Source: Deinandra increscens subsp. villosa (taxonomy: Eukaryota; Streptophyta; Magnoliopsida; Asterales; Asteraceae). Taken from it: a stretch of 64,000 bases of DNA. The notes under the pieces are model-generated. The model worked only from the letters and a program-made list of their open reading frames with translations. It ran no database searches and was not told the DNA's origin. A program made the position numbers and the translations under genes. Position 1 is the stretch's first letter; each line of letters opens with the position of its first letter. Of this stretch, positions 10,703 through 20,263 are shown one piece after another. Location: contig JBCNJP010000010.1 in the NCBI GenBank assembly GCA_039602395.1, forward strand, positions 93,091,729-93,155,728, given 5' to 3'.

Positions 10703-12950
10703 AGGTGGGGGCGAAAGTGATGAAGATCAGAGGGGAAACGAGACAACAAACAAATATAGTAAATTTCATCACGCTGCGCATTTTGACCAGCTGCTTATCC
10801 CCACGTGGAACGTCCGACGTGGCTGCTCTTGCTTACTCGTCAGGGATCACATGGAAATTCGAATTCTTATCAAACTTTTTTAGTTTTTTATAATGTGATT
10901 CCAATGGAACTTCTTTTTCTAAAAGGTATGTTGGGTTCAGTTATTTAACGTTTTAACGTTTCAGGCCAAATTGAATTTTTTTTTTATTTTTCATACACGA
11001 AAACCTCAAAATTGAGTAAAATCGCCCTGACATAACTTTGGAAGCTCTTATGAGAGTCTTTAATTTTTTTAGTTTCAATTTTTATGGTGAAAATCTTACA
11101 AGTAATTCTTAAAATGTGTGTTGCGAGGGTGGTATTTTAGTAGCTACAAGTGTGTGGAGAGTGAGATCCTCCGGCTCAGATCCGTACAAACGTATTTCAT
11201 TTCAGTTTTCATCATCGTCATCGTTGGGTCTCGCCCATGCATAAGTGTGTGTTTGCAGGCCGGAGAAGGTTTTAAAGAGAGAGAAGGGGTTTCTAACCCT
11301 ATGTTAACTTGATTTGGATGAGTGGTGGAGGTCTCCTATTTATAGGGATTTTCCTCTTAGCTGTCCATGAGCTGGTTGCTTAGCTGTTTCCATCGGTTTT
11401 CAAATTGTAATGCTATGTATGACGATAGTGAAAACTCAGTCTGCTAATAAACAAAAACCTACTTCTATATACATAATCCAAAGCAAACTAGTTTCTCCAG
11501 ATTAGAGGAAAATGTACGATCAAGTCGAGATGGTATTAATGAACCAATGAATTGATGAAGGAATGAATGGTTGAGTTAATAAATACTTGGAACAGGAATC
11601 TGACGATGAACTCCGTCCAATTGAAGACGACGAACAGGAACAGAACTCTCTCCGTCCAAAATTGCGAAACATAACCAATTGAAAACGACGAACGGATAGT
11701 TGTGGGAATCATGATTAACGGAACTCCTAAGGAGGCATAACGTCGATGACGACTCGGTCAATTGAACGGAACTCCTCCGATCTCCTTCGATCTCCTTCGA
11801 TATTGTCTTTTTCATTTTGCCAAAACTGCCCCTTTAGTTCACTTTCTCTAACATTCGCCCCTTGTGTTTTTTTCGTCCAAACTAACCAAAATTAAGATGG
11901 TTTTCAGGTTTTCACAAATGGGGTTTTATGAGAACCCTACCCATGTTTACACACAATTGCTATTGGCCAAATAAAGGATACGTCTGATATATGAACCAGG
12001 GGCATTGAAATAGGTTATCAATACAAAGAGAAAAGAAGACAAATAACGATAAAAACCAACTTAAAAAAAACAAAACCAAACTTGTAACATTCCCTAGAGA
12101 CTAGGAAAAACTTTTTAACCGGCTTAAAACTGTCATCCGAGGATCTCTAACATCACCAACAGAAATCTTTGTGTTCAACAATAACATTAGGTTAGAATTA
12201 TTCTTCAACAGGCACATCTAAATTTTTCTAGCTATAACAAACCTTTTAGGTTGGTTAGATAACAGAGAATCTACCGGACAATGAAAAATGAGCCAAAGTT
12301 CACATTATAAGTTACGGAACAAAGAGTAATAGCTTAGTAGAATACATGCATTGAAATCAACAAGTTTCACACCTTCTTTCTTATTGTCTAAAATAAAATA
12401 CAAGCAACTGGAACCATTGACCAATCTGCAAACAGAGAGGATACATGGTTAAATCAATTATCAATAAGGAAGATAGAAATGCAACCAAGAATCCAAACTA
12501 ATATCTTTGAAGAAAAATTCCCACCCAAAAAAGACGGCTACAAAGCCCTGTTTCATGAAGGGAACCGGGCAACCAACTTTTGTCAGGAATTACCTGTTTA
12601 TACTTTTGACAGTTCTTTTGGTTTTATGTGTTAGAAACTGCCAAAATACTCTGGTTCGTAGATATGTGTTTTTGGGCCATTTTAGAGATAGACAATAAGG
12701 ACGCCGGTCTTGGGATGACCTTAGTTGTAAACCTCAGTAACAACGAATGGGGACTAATTTATCTTTAAGGATGGTTCTTTAATCATGTCCAGCCTTGATT
12801 CATTTTGAATTTTGTGTTCTAAACAAGAACAAGAATAGCCAACAGTCATAAAATACAAGACATGACATGTTTTCGTACGTTTGATGGAAACGTTTGGCTT
12901 GATAAGGATTCAAAAAAACAAGATTTATCTTTATCAGGCAGAAGCAAGAA
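10703..12950. other. Intergenic DNA, no supported gene
   Basis: About 2.2 kb without a recognisable coding region, RNA gene or complete transposon. The first part presumably holds the HRD1 promoter (minus strand). Short frames (11118-11312 +, 11576-11815 -, 12507-12698 +) have no recognisable features. Confidence 0.5.
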
Positions 12951-13308
12951 TTACCATGTGTAAGTTGGACAGGGAGGAGTAGCAATGTTTGTGATCCCTT
13001 CTAACATCAGCACCACACACTTCATAGTGGGACGAAGAGCAGGTTCATCCTGGATGCACCAAAGACCGATTTTGACAAGCCTCTCCAACGTCTCCTTCTC
13101 CACTTCAGCACGACCAACAAGCAGCTCCAATTGCCCGCTTTTAAAGCATTTGTAAACCCAACTAGAAAGGACAATCTCATCCGTATTGGATACGTGTACT
13201 TCTAGGTTCCTTCTGCAACATATGATTTCAAGCAACACGATCCCATAGCTGAAAACATCAACCTTTACTGATATTGGGATGTTTTTCTGCCACTCGGGTA
13301 CCAAGTAC
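12951..13308 (-). pseudogene. RLK-A, C-terminal kinase exon (G-type lectin receptor-like kinase), separated fragment
   Basis: The reading starts after a good acceptor (GTGTCACAG) with GYLVPEWQKN. It continues through VDVFSYGIVLLEIICC, WVYKCFKSGQ and GLWCIQDEPALRPTM to VVLMLEGITNI and a stop at 12951. This matches kinase subdomains VIII-XI of the LECRK-type neighbour RLK-B (GYLAPEWHKN, GLLCIQDDPAARPS). The N-lobe, catalytic loop and DFG motif are missing upstream, where retroelement sequence begins. Orientation and order fit the 3' end of the gene whose 5' half lies at 25800-26824. The fragment cannot encode an active kinase. Confidence 0.85.
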
Positions 13309-13373
13309 CTGTGACACACAAAAAAAAAAAAAATATGGTGTATCCCCAGTTAGAGGCTGACCACCTCTCATCC

Positions 13374-13620
13374 GTTTAAGGTATCCTGCATACCTTCTAA
13401 GGTTTAAGAGGATTTCACCTCTTCTACGTTTGGGTAATCGCCAGTAGCGCACGACCCTCGCCAGGAGCGCACGTTGTCCACCAGTATGCTCAAGGTGGCC
13501 GGACCAGTCCACTCTAGGGGTGGCTGACAATCTTGTCACTGGAAGCTGCTGGGAGGATTCTCAAGGTTTATAACACTGACGTGTTATCTAAGGTTTTGGC
13601 ATTTTCATGTCACATACGTA
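13374..13620 (+). other. Inverted post-pol 3' region of the Tat-like element
   Basis: The first ~30 bases repeat the extreme 3' end of the element's own pol (TTTAAGGTATCCTGCATACC, coding FKVSCIP), here on the + strand. They are followed by untranslated sequence running into the tandem repeats. About 60 bases of this (13406-13466) recur at 19118-19178 next to the truncated LTR. The sequence further left (13340-13373) is only weakly similar to the pol end. Confidence 0.6.
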
Positions 13621-13750
13621 TGGGCTTGTCCCCAGAATTGGCTTAGTCCCACGTTTGCACGGGCTTGTCCCCAGAATTGCACGGGCTTGTCCCCAGAATT
13701 GCACGGGCTTGTCCCTAGAATTGCACGAGCTTGTCCCCAGAAATGCATGG
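13621..13750 (+). repeat. 22-bp tandem repeat array in Tat-like element
   Basis: About five to six copies of a ~22-bp unit containing GGGCTTGTCCCCAGAATTG, with small variations such as CGAGCTTG and AGAAATG. One spacer unit in the second position is diverged. Tandem repeats between pol and the 3' LTR are a known feature of Retand-type elements. Confidence 0.85.
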
Positions 13751-13758
13751 GTTTATTC

Positions 13759-15834
13759 TGTAAGGCCCCAATCCCATTTCATCAAATTACACGCCATGTA
13801 AAATCAGAGTTAGAAAATTTCGTTCTACACTTAGACCATCATTCGGCACACAAGCCATAATTACAAAAGATCAAGCGTTTAACGCCGTTAACTACTTGTT
13901 AGTTTACTTGCTAACATTAACCATTACTAGCATATAAGCTTAAATTCCCAAAATACATGATGTTCGGTTCCAAAAGTCTTCGATTCGATCCCGACCCGCC
14001 AACTATCGATTACCTGCCAACAACACTAGTAACACATTAGTATTGATGGCACATAACAGCATTCAGCACAATACATCAATTAAAAACAAGAAAACAAAAC
14101 AAAAACTCGGCCAGCAGCTCCAAGCGTATCGCTTGGAGCTCCTGGACTTCCAGGCGATACGCCTGGAGCCTGATTTCCAGGGCTCCAGGCCAGTTTTCCC
14201 ATACTTAGCCATTTTTCTGCATTTTTCAGTTTGGTTACCCTCCAAACTATCAAACCTGGATTTTTAGCCCCAAGAGCTTATAGTTACCTGCAATATGAAG
14301 ATTTCACCCAATTTCTCAAATGTCATATCCGAATTCGTTATTTCCGAATAAGGTAATAGAAACTTCTTACCCGACCCGTTTGACCCGCTAACACACACGT
14401 CACAAGATCAGCTTATGTTTATGCTTTCAATTAGAATTCCTTCACTATAATTTTCCCCTTAGCACACACACTATGTGCTAATCCACTTAAATTCGATGTT
14501 GGGACAATCCGAGACCCCCAACACTCTCATAGGTTCTCGTCTTGCCACAACATCCAGCTCAACCCAATTTGGGTCATATACTACAATCCTAGTTAGTCAT
14601 TTACATAACCAACTTCTCAATTTAATTTCCCAATACCCTTGACACATAAGGCTCATCAAATTTTCTGCTTTAACATCAAATTGTAACCCACTAGTTAACA
14701 CCAATCACTAGCTACTACGTGTTACCTTTAAGCTTTATTCTTGCCTTCACGTTGGTGACTTGTAGCTCCACTCGCTTCACCTATATCCATTACATCGTTT
14801 AGATTACCATTGCATATTCATGGTTCACACGATTATCATACAATCACCTAAACAACTCATGGAATTAGCATACACACAAGTCCATTCTCATTCAAGCATT
14901 TCCTCAAACATCTTAGGTGCTCATATTGAATTTTACTTAATGAGTAGCCTACAATATTTCATCCTATCCATTTTCATCATATATGCATTCTATAATATAT
15001 CACAACTTGATTCACCCAATATTCAACTCATACACATAATAAATCTTCACTCAAGCATTTCATCAAACACCTTATATGCATAATTGGTGATCTACAAGTT
15101 TTGAGGCTTTCATGCTTACATTACATCCACAATTCATCATACTACCAAAATTCACAGCTTTTACACTAAAGCAACTACTCATATCAGTTTACTAGCATAC
15201 ATGGTGCATAATTAACCAACCCACATCACCCATCCACCATAGATATCGAACCCATGAGGCTGGGGGTTTGACCTCCACCTCAACCTCTACAATTAACACA
15301 CAAATCAGTCATGCAAGCAGAAATTCAGCATCATCTAGGTACATAAACACATAACAACACAGAATTCGACCTCAATTTAGCATCTAGATGAAACCCATGA
15401 ATTCACCCTACCATAGAAACACTTACTTGATCAAGAACATCCAAGGGAGAGCTCAAAATCAAGATATTACAAGGCCTCCTAAGCTAGAATTCGGATTCCT
15501 CTAAGCAAATTCCACCCCAACTCCCTTGATTTCAAGGATTTCAAGAGCTAGGGCTCCTCTCCCTCTCTCTTCTCTCGTACGCGACTTCTGAGTCTGGGGG
15601 AAACCCAGACTTAATTTTTCTTATGCCTAATTTACAGCCTTGGTCCCTCTATTTCATATTTTATATTATTTTTGGCCAAAACCCTTAATTACATAATTAA
15701 CCCTCTAACTTTCTTTAGTTTAACCATCTATTATAAAGTTAACTTTAATAACTAATAAATCCTTCATAATGCCCCTCGTAAATCATAATAAGGAAATTAG
15801 GCACTCAATTAAATTTGAAACTCGGGATGTTACA
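13759..15834 (-). mobile_element. Solo LTR (2,076 bp), Ty3 type, nested in the Tat-like element
   Basis: On the minus strand it begins TGTAACATCCCGAG and ends GGGGCCTTACA, so it has TG...CA termini. It is flanked by the perfect 5-bp duplication TATTC (13754-13758 and 15835-15839). No internal retroviral domain is present, so this is a solo LTR left after LTR-LTR recombination. The TGTAACATCCC start resembles the Tekay/Del-type LTRs elsewhere in the window. Inside are a palindromic GGCGATACGCC segment near 14150 and a purine-rich leader-like stretch on the minus strand near 15560. Confidence 0.9.
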
Positions 15835-16666
15835 TATTCCCAACTCATTTTTAAACTTAACTTGCTCTCGAAAGCATCGGCTTCGGCCGAAGGCCAAGAA
15901 GCTTCCTGATTGTTTCAGGTTCTGGAGTAAGTTGAGACGAATGCCGAGAAAAGTGTATTCAGGATTCCCGTAAGAATTCCAAACAAGGTGAAAAAAGAAA
16001 TGATCGTTTGTATCTAAAAGTCGATTGAGGCTTTGAGCTGCGAAAGATTATATTCGATTAAGGTTCCTGTCAGAATCTTGAGGAAAGGCCTTCCTAAGAT
16101 CACAAGTTCTAACATAAATGAGATTCTCGTCAGAATCCTGGAGCCAACAGTCTAAAACTCTATAAGGTAACCTGTCAGGATCCCAGTGAGATTTCCTGAT
16201 AGGATTCTTGATTATATAGAGATTATTGCATAAGCAAAATCCTAAAGGCTAGAATAGTATGTTTGTTTGATTCAATTGACCTCAACCCTATAGAGATTTT
16301 AAACTTCACCACAAAATTGGTTTAGATGAATTTTTGTTACCGACAATGTTTCGAATTTCTAAAGATATACAAAGTAAATACAAAACATATTCGAAATGAT
16401 CAAAATACGATAATATTATTAACATAACGGGATTTGAGCTTCCCAAAGTTCGTCCTGAAAACCTCAGGATCCCTCCCCTTGGGAAGCTCATAGGTCAAAA
16501 GCTTATTGGGAACGCTGGCTTCGTCTTGCAAACTGCAAGATCCCTCCACCAGGATCCTCAACCATTGTTGTTACTTGTTCTAGTATTGTTTCAGCAAAGA
16601 CAAGGAAAGGAAATTGTTTAAAGACATACACATCACCAAAACAAACTACAGACTAAAAAAGAGGGC
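15835..16666 (+). other. Noncoding interior of the inverted Tat-like 3' region
   Basis: Continues the Tat-like element after the solo-LTR insertion. It is rich in AGGATTC / CAGGATCC words shared with the element's gag and LTR. No ORF is supported. It probably contains the 3' flank of the antisense ORF. Confidence 0.5.
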
Positions 16667-18376
16667 TCAGACCGTTGCATCGTCCTCATCGCCCATCGCC
16701 TTCTCGGGAATCTCCAGCTTCCCGCCAGCATCTTCTTCGTCTGCCTTCTCCACAGACTTCCCCTTTTCACCCGCATCAGCACCGGCAGCATCGACCAAAG
16801 GAAGCTTGTCTCCACTAGTCGGAAATCCAGCCTTCTCCAGTTTCTCCAAGGATAGCTTCCAGGCATCCACCGTCCATTTCGAGCAAGTGACCCCCTCAGC
16901 TCCAGCTTCTGCTGCCATTTTCAGCATTGCCTGGAGCACACTGCGGGCAGCTGACTGCTTGGAGATAGCATCCTCCACCTGCGCGGCTACCTGGAACCTC
17001 AGCTCCTGCTCTCTCAGCTTATGCTCATAATCACGGGTCTTGCCCTCAGCTATCTCACCTTGGATGCGGATGGTGTTCCTTGCCTCATCAAGCTTCTTCT
17101 GGACCATTGCCAGCTTGGTCTCAGCCTCAATGCACGCAGCGCTAAGCTGCTCAATGCCCTGTGAAAGAAAGACAATGGGGTCAATTAGGAATCTCAGCCA
17201 TTTGCCGGATGCCGCTAAGGTATGAGAATCCTATTTATACACTTACCAGTTTTGTCGTTGTATGCAGGCTCAGAAGCTTGTTACCTGTCTCTGCGGGGCT
17301 CAGTCCGTCGAAGCTCTCCAGGAATACAGTACCCTCCAAGCCCTTCCTCTTCTTGCTGGAGGAAGCTGTCTTGGCCCTGGTAGTAGGAGGTCGGATGCGG
17401 GCCATGGGCTCGGTCTTCTCCTCTTTCATCTCCAGGTAGGAGGTCAGGTCATCCAGGGAGAATCCAGTTGCAGGTTTGGGAGCTGCTAGTATGAAATAAA
17501 GAAAGCAGTCAGGATTAGGAAGCCTAATTCAAAACATATGTTCGAGAAGCTCAACTACGTACTAGACATGACGGCTTCTGAATGATCGATTGAGAAGCTT
17601 TGTTCGCTGTTGGCGCTCTCGATAGCGAAGGTTCTGTCAGCAGGCGGGATCTCTAGAAAAGAGGCAGTCCTCTCCACAGCTTCTTCAGTCACTTCAACAA
17701 GATCAGAAAATTTGGGAGTTGCAAGGAATAGTAAAAGATCATTAGCAAAATCCAAAGAAACTCAAATACAATGCCTAAATCAGTTTCCTACCCTTCAGAA
17801 CCCACTTCATCGGCAATGAATCACCCCCAACAATGGATTTACGTTTGACAAAAAAGAACTTTCTCTTCCAGTCGTGATCATTGTGTGATGCACGAGGAAT
17901 CAATTGGGAGTAGGAAGAGCGGGCTTGAAGAATGAAGCGACTGAACCCGTGGGTTCTCAGTTGTTGTAAGCGGCACAAACTTCGGGAATCCCCATCTCAA
18001 GCTTCCGGGAGTTGTTCAGGTTATCAAGAGAGAAAAGAATCCTCCATACCATCGGCATTGTTTGGGAGTAGGAAAGGCCGGTGATTTTGAAGAATTCGTT
18101 TACGATGGCCGGAAAGGGATAGGACATTCCAAGAAGGAAAGGATAGTAGAGAAAACAAACCCAGGTTTTGGACATGCAATCGGCTTTCAGCCGAGAATCA
18201 AAACTCCGAATAATGGCCGACGGCGGAAAGAGACCAGATTCCTTCAATTGGCGGATGTCGCCGTCGCTGAAATTCCAGGTTTCTTCTTCATTGTAGGGAA
18301 GAATCCCCTGATCAATGAAGTCCTCGATGTTCAACGAGGAGGAAGGAGTGGCAGAACGAGTGTTCTTCTTCGCCAT
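16667..18376 (-). pseudogene. Additional ORF of the Tat-like element, antisense to its local 3' end, four exons
   Basis: ATG at 18376 (MAKKNTRSATPSSS). Exons inferred from splice sites and frame: 18376-17792, 17691-17563, 17485-17247 and 17158-16667. Donors are AAGG|GTAGGA, TCTA|GTACGT and ACTG|GTAAGT; acceptors are TTGTTGAAG, ATACTAG and TTTCACAG. Phases agree across all three introns. The N-terminal part (PFPAIVNEFFKITGLSYSQ) resembles the plant 'putative gypsy-type transposon' family. The C-terminal exon is a charged coiled coil (QKKLDEARNTIRIQGEIAEG) ending in an acidic tail. A single-base frameshift near 17960 interrupts exon 1, so I call it a pseudogene; about 480 aa otherwise. It lies antisense to the adjacent PPT and LTR, as additional ORFs do in Retand-like elements. 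Its molecular function is unknown. Confidence 0.7.
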
Positions 18377-18642
18377 GACCGGAATAAAGTAAAACGAAAA
18401 GAAGCCGGAGAAGAAGGGAAGAAACTGACCTGAAACGTCGAAGAAACTCGAAAGGGTTTTTTGGGAGAAGATGATGAAGATATGATCTCGGAATCTTGTA
18501 TTTAAAGAAAAGTAATGATGGTTATCCCATCAATCGGACGCCGTAAAAAACGTCACATCTAACTGCATTTACCGTAATAACGGCGTGAAATATTGGGTTA
18601 AGCGAATCTCGCCAGCTGTAAATCTTATCCACAGGCAGCCGA
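18377..18642 (-). promoter_or_regulatory. Upstream region of the antisense ORF
   Basis: About 265 bases between the antisense ORF start and the polypurine tract. If the antisense ORF is transcribed, its promoter must lie here or in the adjoining LTR. A TATTTAAA-like sequence (minus strand, ~18497-18504) lies ~125 bases upstream of the ATG. Confidence 0.4.
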
Positions 18643-18656
18643 GATTCGGGGGCAAT
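18643..18656 (+). other. Polypurine tract of the Tat-like element
   Basis: GATTCGGGGGCAAT immediately precedes the TGTTAGGGG start of the + strand LTR, the position expected for the plus-strand primer. This fixes the orientation of the segment as + (opposite to gag-pol). Confidence 0.7.
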
Positions 18657-19114
18657 TGTTAGGGGTCGATTTCAGGATGCTCATAGGAAAGCTGCATAAG
18701 ACCAGGAATCTCGCTACGGTTTGGGAATCCCGTCCAGTCAGGTATCCTGAATATTTGTTATCGACTAACCTTTATTTTTGCCATGTGCTTTATTTGTTTT
18801 CAGGAACGTTGTAGAGCCTAACCGTCTCCTGAAGACTCGGTCTTAACTAACTGGCACGTGGGAAAGTGGGTCGCATCTTCTTCAACGGTCGAGAGAAGTG
18901 TAGAAAGAGGATCCCGAGAATCCCGGATAGTTAGTTAGTTGTTAGTTTATTATATAAATCGAGGATTCGATCAGTAGGAACACACAACTCACTCACACAT
19001 TAGCTATGATAGTTTACGATTTCTGTAACACTTAGCCTGATCGATCAAACCTCCAAAACACTTGTAATTTTCAGTTTCCTATCAATAAAATTGTGTGGTA
19101 GCGGGCTCTTCAGG
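18657..19114 (+). mobile_element. Truncated 3' LTR of the Tat-like element (+ orientation)
   Basis: Begins TGTTAGGGGTCGATTTCAGG and matches the minus-strand LTR at 25799-25169 for ~458 bp with roughly ten differences by eye. It then stops at CTCTTCAGG, lacking the last ~165 bp. It contains a TATATAAAT box (18951-18959) and AATAAA (19084-19089). Its orientation is opposite to the other LTR. Confidence 0.85.
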
Positions 19115-19240
19115 TTTTAGAGGATTTCACCTCTTCTACGTTTGGGTAATCGCCAGTAGCGCACGACCCTCGCCAGGAATTCACCTCTTAAACCTTAGAA
19201 GGTATGCAGGATACCTTAAACGTAGAAGAGGTGAAATACG
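19115..19240. other. Rearrangement junction between inverted halves
   Basis: Contains ~60 bp copied from the post-pol region (19118-19178 = 13406-13466), then the reverse complement of the pol 3' end. ATTTCACCTCTTCTACG at ~19125 and CGTAGAAGAGGTGAAAT at ~19221 form a perfect 17-bp inverted repeat. The patchwork suggests template switching or a repaired break. Confidence 0.7.
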
Positions 19241-20263
19241 CTTTAAGGTGGACAGCATTCCAAGCTCTTGGCAGAGGTTCTCCTTCCATATTTATCAGAC
19301 GATATGCCCCCTTTCCTTCTTCAGAATCTATAAGGTAAGGGCCTTCCCACTTGGGTGCCAACTTCCCATCAGCAGGATTGGTAGTATTCTGAAAAGATTT
19401 CCTCAAGACCAAGTCACCTACTTGGAATCTTCTCAGCCTGGTGTTCTTGTTATAAGATTTCGCTATCCGTTGTTGATAAGACGCCATTCAGATTCTGGCC
19501 ATATCTCTGAGCTCCTCAACTGTTTCGAGATCCTGAAGAAGATTCTGGCTGTTGGTTCCAGGATCTTGGCAACTGATTCTGGCTGTTGGGAGTACCATTT
19601 CTGTAGGAATTACAGCTTTTGCCCCAAATACTAACGAGAATGGCGTTTGGCCAGTGGCATTTTTAGGTGTTGTTCTATCTGCCCAAAGGACAAATGACAG
19701 CTCCTCAGCCCATTTACCTTTCTTGGAGCCCAACTTCTTCTTGAGATTGTTGATGATGATTTTATTGCTGGATTCTGCCTGCCCATTAGCCTGAGGATGG
19801 ACGGGTGTTGAAGTGATCATCTTGATGCCCCAGCTTTCACAAAAGCTTGTTGTTCTCTTGCCTATAAACTGGGAGCCATTATCGCATATGATTTCTGCCG
19901 GAATCCCAAATCTGGTGAGGATGTTTCTTTTGATGAAGGATATCACTTCTTTCTCTCTTACTTGAACATAAGCTTCTGCTTCAATCCACTTGGAAAAGTA
20001 ATCCGTCATGGCAAGCATAAACACTTTTCCTCTAGGAGCCTTTGGCAGCTTGCCCACAATATCCATGCCCACTTCATAAATGGCCATGGGGATACTATAG
20101 GATGCAGATGCTCAGCGGGTTGATGGAGGATATTGTCGTGCCTTTGACAAGCATCGCATTTCTGTGAGAAGCTCGCGGCATCCTTTTTCATGGTTGGCCA
20201 ATAATACCCGAATCTGAGAATTTTAGAGAACAGTGCCCTGCCCCCGGTATGGTTCCCACAATC
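19188..20263 (-). pseudogene. Integrase region of the Tat-like pol (interrupted)
   Basis: Continues pol after an in-frame TGA at 20264. Visible parts: the zinc-binding stretch (CGNHTGGRALF, KCDACQRHDN), a frameshift near 20085, then the catalytic core with MDIVG, TDYFSKW, ICDNGSQF and QAESSNK (D, D and E all present). Further on are TGQTPFSLVFGAKA, a second in-frame TGA at 19488, and the C-terminal DLVLRKSFQN...WEGPYLI module, ending at 19188. With two stops and a frameshift, no integrase can be made from this copy. Confidence 0.88.

Noticed and set aside
13369..13373. CATCC next to the left end of the Tat-like block, identical to CATCC at 25800-25804 (possible target duplication)
   Set aside because: The sequence to its left still shows weak similarity to the pol 3' end, and the element there does not start with an LTR terminus. 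A 5-bp match can be chance.
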